The position numbers and the translations under genes are program-made. 64,000 nt of DNA from Alphaproteobacteria bacterium. GTDB lineage: Bacteria > Pseudomonadota > Alphaproteobacteria > Sphingomonadales > Sphingomonadaceae. Under the pieces are notes generated by a model. The model saw only the letters and a program-made list of their open reading frames with translations. It had not been told where the DNA came from and did no database searches. Shown here piece by piece: positions 15,848 through 24,298 of the stretch. Each line of letters begins with the position of its first letter. The stretch's first letter is position 1. The stretch is from positions 47,212-111,211 of the forward strand of contig JAFANP010000055.1 in the NCBI GenBank assembly GCA_019232625.1. The letters run 5' to 3'.

Positions 15848-16591
15848 ATGGCTGCATTGCTGGCGCGGCTGGTCAACCCCGTTGTTTGGCGGATCCCGGG
15901 CCACGGGGCGCGCAAGTTGTTCGGCTTCTCCCTGGCCGAGCATGGAAGCATGCTCGACCTGGCCAGCGCGGCGCATCTCGCCCCGGACGAGGGGCGACGG
16001 GCCTTGTATCTGCGGCACATGCTCGACGAGGCGCGGCACGCCAAGATGTTCGCGTTGCGCTCGGGGGAGCTTCGCCTGGATCAAGGCAAGCAGTCGCTCG
16101 GCTTTCCGGTGGCGGACAACGAGGACCTCTTCGTCCGGCTCGGCGAGCTTCGCTTCCTCGCCTTCGTCCACCGCGGCGAGAAGCGCGGGCGGCAGCAGTT
16201 CGAGGCCTATCGGGAGTGGTTCGGACAGCGCGGGGACCGGAAGACGCGGGCGCTGTTCGACGCGATCATCCGCGACGAGGTGCGCCACGAGACCTACACC
16301 TACGAGCTGCTGGTCCAGCTCGCCGGCGGCCGGGAGCGGGCCTCCGCGGAGATCCGCGCCGCCGGACTGTGGGAGAAATGGCGGATCTGGCGGCGGCTCG
16401 GCCGCTTCCTTGCCGAGAAGCTCTACTTCCTCGTCATGCTCCTCGTCTATCTGGTCAGCGGACCGTTCGTGCTGCTCGCCTCGCGGCTTCGGCCCGCCGC
16501 CAAGGGCTGGGTCGATCACCAGGCTTCGCACGTCGCCGAGCCGCCCGCCGCTCCGGCGGCCCCCGCGTCGCTCGAGTGGACCGGCGCATGA
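15848..16591 (+). CDS. ferritin-like di-iron protein
   Basis: A 247-residue protein with the carboxylate/histidine pattern of ferritin-like di-iron proteins: EARHAKMF (ExxH), a glutamate in FVHRGEKRGRQQFEAY, and DEVRHETY (second ExxH). A hydrophobic stretch YFLVMLLVYLVSGPFVLLAS near the C-terminus suggests a membrane anchor. The reaction is unknown; oxygenase or peroxide chemistry fits the fold. The stop overlaps the carbamoyltransferase ATG (ATGA at 16588), so the two act together or at least are made together. Confidence 0.72.
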   Translation: MAALLARLVNPVVWRIPGHGARKLFGFSLAEHGSMLDLASAAHLAPDEGRRALYLRHMLDEARHAKMFALRSGELRLDQGKQSLGFPVADNEDLFVRLGELRFLAFVHRGEKRGRQQFEAYREWFGQRGDRKTRALFDAIIRDEVRHETYTYELLVQLAGGRERASAEIRAAGLWEKWRIWRRLGRFLAEKLYFLVMLLVYLVSGPFVLLASRLRPAAKGWVDHQASHVAEPPAAPAAPASLEWTGA

Positions 16592-18306
16592 GCGCCGTCC
16601 TCGGCATCTCCGCTTATTATCACGATTCCGCGGCGGCGCTGATCGTCGACGGAAAGATCGTGGCGGCGATGCAGGAGGAGCGCTTCTCGCGCCGAAAGAA
16701 CGACGCCGGGCTGCCCCATCGCGCGGCCCAGGCCTGCCTCACGCAGGCGGGCATCACCGCCGACGAGCTGGATTCGGTCGTCTTCTACGAAAATCCGTTC
16801 GGCCGCCTCGAACGCGTCATCCTCTCGTCGCTGGGAGCGTTTCCGCGCTCGTGGCGACACTTCCCAGCGGCGCTTCGCTCCCAGATCGGCAACAAGATCT
16901 GGGTGCTCGACGGAATCGCCTCGATGCTCGACATCCCCCGTTCCAAGGTGACCATGGCGGGCCATCACGAGAGCCATGCCGCCAGCGCCTTCTTTCCCAG
17001 CCCCTTCGGCGAGGCTGCGATCCTGACGGTCGACGGGATGGGGGAAGATGTCGCGACCGCCATCTGGCACGGGCGGGGCAGCGAGCTTCGCTCCCTCGCG
17101 ACCATCCCCTATCCGCACTCCATCGGGCTGCTCTACGCGGCCATCACCGCCTATCTCGGCTTCGAGGTGAACGAGGGCGAGTATAAGGTGATGGGGCTCG
17201 CCGCGTTCGGCGCGCCCCGGTTCAAGCCCGAGTTCGAGAAGCTGCTGCGCCTCCATGCCGACGGCGCGTTCGAGCTCGGCATGGAATATTTCGCCTTCCA
17301 CACCGACACCAACATCGCCTTCAGCCCCAGGCTCGAGCAGCTCCTCGGGCCCGCCAAGCGCCGCGGCGAAGCCTGGGACCTTTCGGAAGGAAGCGCCGAT
17401 CGCCGTTTCGCCGACATCGCCGCCTCGCTGCAGTGGATCACGGAGGAGGCGCTGCTCGGCCTGGCGCGGGAGGTCCGCCGGCGGACGGGGACCGACAATC
17501 TCTGCCTCGCGGGCGGCGTCGCGCTCAACTGCGTGGCCAATGCACGGCTCCTCAGGGAAAGCGGCTTTGCGCGCATCTTCGTCCAGCCCGCCGCCGGCGA
17601 CGCGGGCGGGGCGCTGGGAGCCGCGATGCTCGGCGCGATCAAGCTCGACGGGCGGCGGCCTTCGCCGATGAGCAGCGCCGCGCTCGGCACCGCCGTCTCC
17701 ACCGACAGGGCGCGCGAGCTTTGCGGCGCGCTCGGCGTGGCCTGGTCCGAGCCGAGCGACGTCCTCGACTCGGCGGCGGACATGATCCTCGACGGGAAGG
17801 TCGGCGCCTTCGCCCGCGGCCGCTTCGAGTGGGGGCCCCGCGCGCTCGGCCAGAGGTCGATCGTCGCCTCGCCGCGGGAGGGGGGGATGCGAGACCGTAT
17901 AAACATGATCGTGAAGAAGCGAGAGCCCTTCCGTCCGTTCGCGCCCGCCGTCCTTCGCGACCGCGCCGGGGACTGGTTCACCGAACATGAGAACGACATG
18001 ACGCCCTACATGACGACCACCGCCCAGGTCGTCGAAGGCCGCGCCGGCGATCTCGGCGCGGTCCGCCACGTCGACGGGAGCGCGCGCGTCCAGACCGTCG
18101 CCGAAGCGGAGGCGCCCGACTTCTTCGGGCTCCTCGAGCGTATCGAGCGGCGCGGGGCGCCGCCGATCATCCTCAACACGTCGTTGAACGGCAATGGCGA
18201 GCCGATCGTCGGCGGCGAGGCCGACGCCCTCGGCTTCTTCATGTCGCATCCGGTCGACTTCATGGTGCTGGGCGACATCGTGCTGAGGAAAGGGACGCCG
18301 GCATGA
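16588..18306 (+). CDS. carbamoyltransferase (NodU/CmcH family)
   Basis: A 572-residue O-carbamoyltransferase that uses carbamoyl phosphate and ATP. Family hallmarks are the N-terminal ISAYYHDSAAALIVDG, GHHESHAASAFFPSPF, LTVDGMGE, the AGGVALNCVAN segment, and the C-terminal FEWGPRALGQRSI and ILNTSLNGNGEPI motifs. Length is normal. Members decorate antibiotics, Nod factors and surface glycans. It is overlapped on both sides (16588 and 18303) by partners, and the DUF5989 neighbour is a recurrent companion of this family. Whether the acceptor is the thiopeptide or an envelope glycan cannot be decided here. Confidence 0.9.
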   Translation: MSAVLGISAYYHDSAAALIVDGKIVAAMQEERFSRRKNDAGLPHRAAQACLTQAGITADELDSVVFYENPFGRLERVILSSLGAFPRSWRHFPAALRSQIGNKIWVLDGIASMLDIPRSKVTMAGHHESHAASAFFPSPFGEAAILTVDGMGEDVATAIWHGRGSELRSLATIPYPHSIGLLYAAITAYLGFEVNEGEYKVMGLAAFGAPRFKPEFEKLLRLHADGAFELGMEYFAFHTDTNIAFSPRLEQLLGPAKRRGEAWDLSEGSADRRFADIAASLQWITEEALLGLAREVRRRTGTDNLCLAGGVALNCVANARLLRESGFARIFVQPAAGDAGGALGAAMLGAIKLDGRRPSPMSSAALGTAVSTDRARELCGALGVAWSEPSDVLDSAADMILDGKVGAFARGRFEWGPRALGQRSIVASPREGGMRDRINMIVKKREPFRPFAPAVLRDRAGDWFTEHENDMTPYMTTTAQVVEGRAGDLGAVRHVDGSARVQTVAEAEAPDFFGLLERIERRGAPPIILNTSLNGNGEPIVGGEADALGFFMSHPVDFMVLGDIVLRKGTPA

Positions 18307-18494
18307 GCAGGGTTTCAAAGGCGAACGCGTTCCTGTCGCGGATGGTGACGATCCGCGACCTGATCGGGCATTTCTCGAGACGCGGCCGCATCCTGATGCT
18401 GCCGCTCCTCCTGCTGATCCTCGTCACCAGCCTGCTGCTCGTCTTCGCCGGCGGGCTGAGCTACGTGGCGCCGTTCGTCTACGCCATCTTCTAG
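18303..18494 (+). CDS. DUF5989 family small membrane protein
   Basis: Sixty-three residues with a basic N-terminal half (FLSRMVTIRDLIGHFSRRGR), one strong transmembrane helix (LPLLLLILVTSLLLVFAG) and the ending VAPFVYAIF. This layout matches DUF5989 proteins, which sit next to carbamoyltransferases in many bacteria. Function is not known; tethering the soluble transferase at the membrane is a reasonable guess. The ATG overlaps the carbamoyltransferase stop. Confidence 0.8.
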   Translation: MSRVSKANAFLSRMVTIRDLIGHFSRRGRILMLPLLLLILVTSLLLVFAGGLSYVAPFVYAIF

Positions 18495-18504
18495 GGCGTC
18501 CCCG

Positions 18505-19761
18505 TTGCGCCGGATCGCCAAGCCCGCCGGCCTCTGGATCGCCGGCGGTCTCCTGTTCGCGATCCTCGAGACGGCGATGATCTGGGTCAGGATCCACTCG
18601 GCCCCCTTGCTGTGGATATGGCTGCTCTGGACGCTCGCGGCGGCCGGCCTGTCGGCGGCGGCCGTCGCGCCGGGGCGGGCGGCCTGGCTGAACGTCGCGG
18701 CGGTCCTGGCCGCCCTCGCCCTCACCGAGGGACTGCTGTGGATGGGACTGAAGGGGAATCCCTATCGCCTCGCCGCCGGCACGGTGATGGGCGGGACGTT
18801 CGTCGTGCCCGGATATTTCGTGCTCATGCCCTCGCCGGGGATCGGCTACCGCCCCCGACCCTCGGCGAGCGCGACGTCGACCCGCGTCGTGGACGGGAGG
18901 CTCGTCTATGCGGTGCGCTACAGCGTCGACGCCGACGGCCTTCGCGTCTCGCCGCCGACCGTCGAGGCCCCGTGGGCCTGCTTCCTCATGTTCGGGGATT
19001 CGATGGCGTGGGGGGAGGGGCTCGACGACGAGGAGACCGCCGCCTATCAGCTCGGCCTGTCGAGCGGCGGCCAGGTCCGCGCCCGCAATTTCGCCTTCAC
19101 CGGCTATAGCGCCCACCAGATGCTGTGGCTGGTCGACAGCGGCGCCGTCCGGCTCAAGGCGCATTGCGATCCCCGCCGGCCGGTCGCGGCGGTATACCAG
19201 ACCCTTCCCAACAACGTGGCGCGGGTCGCCGGCCTCGAAGGCTGGGACGATTACGGGCCGCGCTACCGCCTCGCGGGGAATGGCCGCCTTTCCTATGCGG
19301 GCGGGTTCGACCGGGGCCAATCCATCCTGAACGACCGCCTGTTCGTCCCCCAGGCGCTGGCGCTCCAGCTTTCCAGGAGCCTCGTCTATGCGCGGGTGCT
19401 GGGCCGGCTCCGTCCGGTCAACGACTTCGACCTCCTGCGCTTCTCGATCGTGGTGCGGGAGGCGGCCGCCGGCCTGCGGCGGCTCTATCCCAGGCTCACC
19501 TTCCTCACCATCGTCTGGCCGGACCTCAACGACCCGCCCGGCGTCCGGGCGAAGCGCGTCGACGAGGTCGTCGCCGCGCTGCGCCGGCAGGGGGTTCCGA
19601 CCGTCACCATCGAGGATCTCCAGCCCGGGTTCGGCGCCTCGCCGCTCCCCTTCGTGATCCCGGGGGACGGCCACCCCAATGCGCTGATGCAGCGCAGGCT
19701 CGCGCTTGCCCTGCTCGCCCGCGAAACGGCGCTCGCGGCGCCGCGAGCCCAAGCCCGATGA
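18505..19761 (+). CDS. membrane-anchored SGNH/GDSL hydrolase-like protein
   Basis: A 418-residue protein with several hydrophobic helices in the first 100 residues and an SGNH domain after them. Block I is MFGDSMAWGEG, and the catalytic Asp-x-x-His block is DGHPNALMQRRLA near the C-terminus. Such proteins hydrolyse or transfer acyl groups on glycans, often at the cell surface. The TTG at 18505 is used because no upstream ATG fits; the ribosome site is poor, so the start is uncertain. It follows the DUF5989 gene by ten bases and belongs to the carbamoyltransferase operon. Confidence 0.75.
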   Translation: MRRIAKPAGLWIAGGLLFAILETAMIWVRIHSAPLLWIWLLWTLAAAGLSAAAVAPGRAAWLNVAAVLAALALTEGLLWMGLKGNPYRLAAGTVMGGTFVVPGYFVLMPSPGIGYRPRPSASATSTRVVDGRLVYAVRYSVDADGLRVSPPTVEAPWACFLMFGDSMAWGEGLDDEETAAYQLGLSSGGQVRARNFAFTGYSAHQMLWLVDSGAVRLKAHCDPRRPVAAVYQTLPNNVARVAGLEGWDDYGPRYRLAGNGRLSYAGGFDRGQSILNDRLFVPQALALQLSRSLVYARVLGRLRPVNDFDLLRFSIVVREAAAGLRRLYPRLTFLTIVWPDLNDPPGVRAKRVDEVVAALRRQGVPTVTIEDLQPGFGASPLPFVIPGDGHPNALMQRRLALALLARETALAAPRAQAR

Positions 19762-19789
19762 CGACGTTCAACCCGAAGGGAGCCGAAAG

Positions 19790-20155
19790 ATGACGAACAG
19801 CCCCGCCAAGCCTTCCACGCCCGGCACCGCCGCGCAGCCCGCCTGGCGGCCGCCCGTCACCGTCGCCCAGGCCGGCGCCCGGCAGGTGGACTGGACGAGG
19901 ACCTTCCATGTGAACGACGCGCAGGCCTTCGTCTCAGGCCTGTTCGCGCTCTACCAGGATGCGTTCGAGCCTTTCCTCAAGGATGCGGGCCACGCCAGCG
20001 CGATCGGCGAGACGACCCTCTACCAGGTGGCGCAGGGACCGCAGCTGCGCTTCGAGATCAAGCGGCTGGGGCCCAACGAGTTCGAGGTGCGCGGCGCCCA
20101 TTTCGCGACGCCGAGCGGGACCAACATCTGCATCGGCCTCAACCCGCATCAATGA
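19790..20155 (+). CDS. small conserved-looking protein, function unknown
   Basis: A 121-residue soluble protein that I do not recognise. A Pro/Ala-rich N-terminus precedes a folded region starting VDWTRTFHVNDAQAFVSGLF and ending FATPSGTNICIGLNPHQ. The ATG at 19790 has a good GAAGGGAG site seven bases upstream. It follows the SGNH gene by 28 bases and is probably the last gene of that operon. Confidence 0.6.
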   Translation: MTNSPAKPSTPGTAAQPAWRPPVTVAQAGARQVDWTRTFHVNDAQAFVSGLFALYQDAFEPFLKDAGHASAIGETTLYQVAQGPQLRFEIKRLGPNEFEVRGAHFATPSGTNICIGLNPHQ

Positions 20156-20244
20156 GTCGCTTCGATCCCGGACGCGCGCGCCCGACCCGCTTCGTCCTGA
20201 CGGCGGCGACAGTCGGAAAGGGGGGCGCGCTACACGCGGTCCGA

Positions 20245-21243
20245 TCAGGCCGCGATCGCGTCCGCGAGGGCGTTCGCCGCGACGCAGCGGTTTCTCCCGC
20301 CGCGCTTGGCCGAGTATAGCGCCTCGTCCGCCCTGGCGATCCAGTCCTCAGGCTTGGAGACGGACGCCGCGAAGGGCGCGACTCCGAAGCTCGCGGTGAC
20401 GCGAAGGCCACCCGCGACGTCCACCCGCAAGCCCGCGATCGCCTTGCGCAGCTTCTCTGCAGCCTCCAGGCCGCCGCCGGCATCGGTCTCGGTGAGCAGG
20501 ATCCCGAATTCTTCCCCGCCGAGGCGGCCGAGCAGGTCGTTTTCGCGAAGGCCTTCGAGGCAGGCGGAGGCCGCCGCCTTCAGGACGGAGTCCCCGGCGG
20601 GGTGGCCGTGGCCGTCGTTCACGCGCTTGAAGTGATCGATGTCCAGGAGCACGAGCACGCTTTCCCGGCCGTGGCGGCGGCAGCGCGATATCTCCTTCTT
20701 CACCTGCTCGACGAAACCCCGCCTCGTGAGGGCGCCGGTCAGATGGTCTCGTTCGGCGATGCGACGAAGCTCGAGCTCGTCCACGACCAGGGACGCGAAG
20801 CTTCTCAAGATCCCCAGCTGTGCGTCCGAAAACTCCCGGGGCACGACGTCGATCGCACAGAGCGCGCCCACATTATATCCGTCGGGGCTCTGCAGCGGCA
20901 CGCCCGCGTAGCTGCGGATATGGGGCTCGCCCAGCACCAGGGGGTTCGTGGAGAACCGAGGGTCCTGAAGCGCGTCGGTCACGATCAGCGCCTCGTCCGT
21001 CCTGATCGTGTGCGCGCAGAACGAGATCGACCTGGGAGTCTCGCGCGTGTCGAGACCCTGGATCGACTTGAACCACTGCTGCTCTCGATCGACGAGTGAG
21101 ACCGCGCAGATCGGGACCTGCAGAACGTCTTTGACGAGCAACGTTATCTTCTCGAACGGGGCTTCGGGCGGCGTGTCGAGCACATCGTAGCGGATCAACG
21201 CGGCGATGCGTCCCTCCTCGTCATGAAACTTCGGCTCACGCAT
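20245..21243 (-). CDS. GAF-GGDEF diguanylate cyclase
   Basis: A 332-residue cyclase that makes cyclic di-GMP. An N-terminal GAF domain (about residues 25-155, with SISFCAHTI and YAGVPLQSPDGYNVGALCAID) precedes a GGDEF domain whose active site reads RLGGEEFGILL. The product-inhibition site RxxD is present as REND, five residues before GGEEF, so feedback control is likely intact. No membrane segment is seen, so it senses a cytoplasmic ligand. Its start overlaps the small upstream gene by eight bases. Confidence 0.92.
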   Translation of the reverse strand: MREPKFHDEEGRIAALIRYDVLDTPPEAPFEKITLLVKDVLQVPICAVSLVDREQQWFKSIQGLDTRETPRSISFCAHTIRTDEALIVTDALQDPRFSTNPLVLGEPHIRSYAGVPLQSPDGYNVGALCAIDVVPREFSDAQLGILRSFASLVVDELELRRIAERDHLTGALTRRGFVEQVKKEISRCRRHGRESVLVLLDIDHFKRVNDGHGHPAGDSVLKAAASACLEGLRENDLLGRLGGEEFGILLTETDAGGGLEAAEKLRKAIAGLRVDVAGGLRVTASFGVAPFAASVSKPEDWIARADEALYSAKRGGRNRCVAANALADAIAA

Positions 21244-21448
21244 GACAGTGCCTCTTCAACCTTTTGATCGCGGTCACCAGCTCGGCCCGGTACGACGCGA
21301 TGAGCTCGTCGACGCTTCGCTCGATCAGTTGGTCGTCCACCCCGAAGGACCGAAGGCCGGAGACGAGCTCCGCCACATGCTGTTGATGACGGGTCGCGAC
21401 CCCCGACAGCTCATCCGGAATCTCGATTTCGTAGAAGCTGTCGAGCAT
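21236..21448 (-). CDS. small helical protein coupled to the diguanylate cyclase
   Basis: Seventy residues, predicted all-helical (SGVATRHQQHVAELVSGLRS, then RSVDELIASYRAELVTAIKRL). The stop lies inside the start of the cyclase gene, indicating translational coupling. It may be a regulator or partner of the cyclase. No family is recognised. Confidence 0.6.
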   Translation of the reverse strand: MLDSFYEIEIPDELSGVATRHQQHVAELVSGLRSFGVDDQLIERSVDELIASYRAELVTAIKRLKRHCHA

Positions 21449-21553
21449 GTGCTCACCTCGTCGGGCAGGTGCTCCGGCTTTGTGCCCGGCTGACGGTTAA
21501 AAAATGTTTCAACCCGGGCGCGCCGCGCCGGACCGTCGGCCCGGGGAGGGCGC

Positions 21554-22783
21554 TCAACCGCCCCGCGAGGCCGGAATGGCGAGGACGAAGGTCATGCCCC
21601 GCCCGCTATTGGGCGCGGCGGTGAGGCGGCCGCCATGGGCGAGGGCGATCTGGCGCGCCAAGGCGAGGCCGATCCCGGCGCCGCCTTCCTTGGTCGTGTA
21701 GAAGGGGACGAAGATCTCCTCGATCCGCTCGGGCCGGATGCCCGGTCCGTCGTCCCGCACCTCGAAGCGGAGCTCGCCGTCCTTCATCGCGCAGGCGAAG
21801 CGCACGGCTCCTCCACCCGCTCCGGCGACGGCCTCGCCGGCGTTGCGCAGCAGGTTCAGCAGCGCCTGGCGCAGCAGGCCGGCATCCGCCTCAAGCGGCA
21901 GGGCGGCGGCCGGCAGGGCGGCGGAGAAAGCGATGCCGCGCGCGCGCAGCTGCGCGTCCACGAGCGCCGCGATGTCCGCGAGGAAGGTCGCCAGGTCCAG
22001 CGGCGCGAAAGCCGGCGCCGGAAGATCCGCGACCGCTCGGTAGCGCTCGACGAAGTCGATGAGATGCCGGCTCTGCCGTGCGATCGTGTCCGCCGCGGCG
22101 CCGACCGCCGGCCGGCTGTCGCCCCCGGCCATCCGCGCGAGGCTTTCGGCCAGCGACGCCACGGGCGTGAGCGCGTTCATCATCTCGTGGGCGAGCACCC
22201 GGCTCATGGCGTGCCAGGCGCCGACCTGGACCGCGTCCAGCTCCCCCAGCACCGCCTGCATCGAGACCAGGCGCTGCGGCCCGCCGTCGGGCGTGGCGAC
22301 GGCGCCGACCCAGACCAGCATCGAGCGGCCGTCGGAGAGCGCGACGATCCGGCGGGCGCCGACGGGCAAGGCGAGTATGTCGGCGGCCGCCCGCCCGTCC
22401 AGCGCATCCTCCAGCCGCGCCACCTCGCCCACGAGGCCGCGGGCGGCGCGGTTGGCGAAGCGGATTCGGCCGTCCGGGCCCAGCGCGAAGAGGGCCACGG
22501 TGACCGCGTCGAGGAGGGCGAGCGCCCGATCGAGCTGCTGCGCCCGCGCCCGTTCCTCGGTGGCCGGTGGAGCGAGGGCGCCCTCGCGGCCGCGCAGCGC
22601 GACCCGAGCGACATCCACCAGAAGCAGGGCGGTAGCCGCGGCGAGGACGGCGGCGCTGGCGAAATGCCTGGTCTCCGTCAGCACCCGGACGAGGAGGGCG
22701 AGGGCGACGGCCGCGAAGAGGAGCCGCCAGCCGGCCGCGGAGACGGTGTCGAGGCGGGCGTGGGCGCTAGGGGATGTCGACAT
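21554..22783 (-). CDS. sensor histidine kinase
   Basis: A 409-residue kinase. Two hydrophobic helices at the N-terminus (LLFAAVALALLVRVL and FASAAVLAAATALLLV) are followed by a PAS-like sensor region and the H-box HEMMNALTPVASL. The ATP-binding part has NLLRNAGEAV, DDGPGI and GGAGIGLALARQIA. The architecture resembles NtrY-type kinases without a large periplasmic domain. It is the second gene after the response regulator, separated by a gap filled with GC-rich palindromes. Confidence 0.88.
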   Translation of the reverse strand: MSTSPSAHARLDTVSAAGWRLLFAAVALALLVRVLTETRHFASAAVLAAATALLLVDVARVALRGREGALAPPATEERARAQQLDRALALLDAVTVALFALGPDGRIRFANRAARGLVGEVARLEDALDGRAAADILALPVGARRIVALSDGRSMLVWVGAVATPDGGPQRLVSMQAVLGELDAVQVGAWHAMSRVLAHEMMNALTPVASLAESLARMAGGDSRPAVGAAADTIARQSRHLIDFVERYRAVADLPAPAFAPLDLATFLADIAALVDAQLRARGIAFSAALPAAALPLEADAGLLRQALLNLLRNAGEAVAGAGGGAVRFACAMKDGELRFEVRDDGPGIRPERIEEIFVPFYTTKEGGAGIGLALARQIALAHGGRLTAAPNSGRGMTFVLAIPASRGG

Positions 22784-22805
22784 TCAAAGGTCGGTCGCGA
22801 TCTTC

Positions 22806-22916
22806 AACCCTCTCCCCGCGGGGAGAGGGAAGGGAGAGGGGGTTTTGAGTGTGCAGTTCCTCTCGATCGCCGAGCCCCCTCACCCCGACCCTCTCCCCGC
22901 CGCCGGGGAGAGGGGG
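22806..22916. repeat. two GC-rich palindromes between response regulator and kinase
   Basis: A perfect palindrome with arms CCCTCTCCCCG / CGGGGAGAGGG lies at 22808-22829, and a second copy with a 4-base spacer lies at 22889-22914. Such CCCTCTCCCC palindromes are dispersed in intergenic DNA of many alphaproteobacteria. In the transcript they would form strong hairpins between the two genes and could lower kinase expression. Confidence 0.8.
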
Positions 22917-22939
22917 AAGGAGCGGAATGCCGACCAGCC

Positions 22940-23479
22940 CTACAGCCCATGCTTTTCGATTCGCCGGTAGAGGGCGGGGCGGCTGAGGCCGAGCGCGGCC
23001 GCGGCCTGGGCGATGTTGCCGTCGTGCCGGTCGAGCGCGCCGGCGATGGCCGAGCGCTCCAGCGCGTCGAGGCTGGTGCCCGCACGCGCCGCCCGGGTGC
23101 GGCCCGCCGCCTCGCGGATCGCGGCGACCAACGCTTCGTTGCGCCACGGCTTGAGCAGGAAATCGTGGCCGCCGCGCTTGAGGCTTTCGACGGCCAGGGA
23201 GACGGCGCCGTAGGCGGTCATCAGGACGACGGCGAGCGTCGGATCGGCCGTCTTGATCATGTCGAGGGCGGCGATGCCTTCGCGCCCCGATCGCTCCCCG
23301 GCCACGAAGTTCATGTCGAGCAGCGCGCAATCGTAGCGCGCGGCGGCCATCAGCGCCGGCACCGCCTCCGGCGAAGCGGCGCTCTCGACCCGGTCCACCC
23401 AGGGTTCGAGCGCGAGCGCCACCGCCTGATGCACCTCGGGCTTGTCGTCGATCACCAGGATGGCGCTCAGGCGTTCCAC
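22940..23479 (-). CDS. response regulator with Fis-type DNA-binding domain
   Basis: A 179-residue regulator with an N-terminal receiver (acidic pair DDKPE near residue 11, phospho-acceptor D55 in ALLDMNFV, MTAYGA, and Lys in LLKPW) and a C-terminal Fis-type helix-turn-helix (IAQAAAALGLSRPALYRRIEKHGL). There is no sigma-54 AAA+ domain, so it resembles PrrA/ActR-type regulators. It is divergent from the ABC transporter genes 141 bases away, which makes those genes its likely target. Confidence 0.88.
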   Translation of the reverse strand: MERLSAILVIDDKPEVHQAVALALEPWVDRVESAASPEAVPALMAAARYDCALLDMNFVAGERSGREGIAALDMIKTADPTLAVVLMTAYGAVSLAVESLKRGGHDFLLKPWRNEALVAAIREAAGRTRAARAGTSLDALERSAIAGALDRHDGNIAQAAAALGLSRPALYRRIEKHGL

Positions 23480-23620
23480 GAGGCGAGCGTAACGGGCGAA
23501 TTGCGCCTGCTCAATATGTCCGGATACGGACGCCTCCCTCGTACGACCTGCGCTAGCCGAGTGCTATCATGTTGTAACGACGCGGTTTTTCTGCGGCGCG
23601 ACTCGGTGTAGCATCGGCCG

Positions 23621-24298
23621 ATGAATCAGCTCCTTCAGGTCAGCTCCCTCTCGCGAGCCTATCGCAGCGGCGAGGTCGAGACGCGGGCGCTCGATTCCGT
23701 CTCCTTCGAGGTCGCGGCCGGCGAGTTCGTCGCGCTCATGGGCCCGTCGGGCTGCGGCAAATCCACCCTGCTCAACATCCTGGGCTTCCTGGATGCGCCG
23801 GACGAAGGTTCGTACCGGCTGCGGGGCGAGGAGGTTGCGACGCTGTCCGAGGCGCGGCTGACGCGGCTCCGGCGCGCCCATGCCGGTTTCGTTTTCCAGA
23901 GCTTCAACCTGATCGACGAACTGAACGTCGCCGAGAATGTGGAGGTGGCCCTGCTCTACCGGGGCGCCGATGCGCGGCGGCGACGGGTGGAGGCGGTGCT
24001 CGATCAGGTCGGGCTCGCCCATCGGGCGCGACACCGCCCGCGGCAGCTGTCCGGCGGCCAGCAGCAGCGGGTGGCCATCGCCCGCGCGCTCGCGCCGGAG
24101 CCGGACCTCCTCCTTGCCGACGAGCCGACCGGCAATTTGGACAGCGCCAACGGCGCGGCGGTGATGGACCTTCTCAAGAGCGCAGCGGCGGGAGGCACGA
24201 CCGTGATCATGGTGACCCACTCGGCGCTCCACGCCGCCGCAGCGGACCGGACGATCCGGATGCTCGACGGCCGGATAGTCGGCGAGACGCGGCTGTGA
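23621..24298 (+). CDS. MacB/LolD-type ABC transporter ATPase
   Basis: A 225-residue ATPase with Walker A GPSGCGKST, Q-loop FVFQSFNL, signature LSGGQQQRVAIARAL and Walker B LLLADEPTGNLDSANG. The sequence belongs to the LolD/MacB/FtsE group that powers transfer of lipoproteins or export of peptides and drugs across the envelope. The stop overlaps the GTG start of the permease gene at 24295. Substrate unknown. Confidence 0.92.
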   Translation: MNQLLQVSSLSRAYRSGEVETRALDSVSFEVAAGEFVALMGPSGCGKSTLLNILGFLDAPDEGSYRLRGEEVATLSEARLTRLRRAHAGFVFQSFNLIDELNVAENVEVALLYRGADARRRRVEAVLDQVGLAHRARHRPRQLSGGQQQRVAIARALAPEPDLLLADEPTGNLDSANGAAVMDLLKSAAAGGTTVIMVTHSALHAAAADRTIRMLDGRIVGETRL

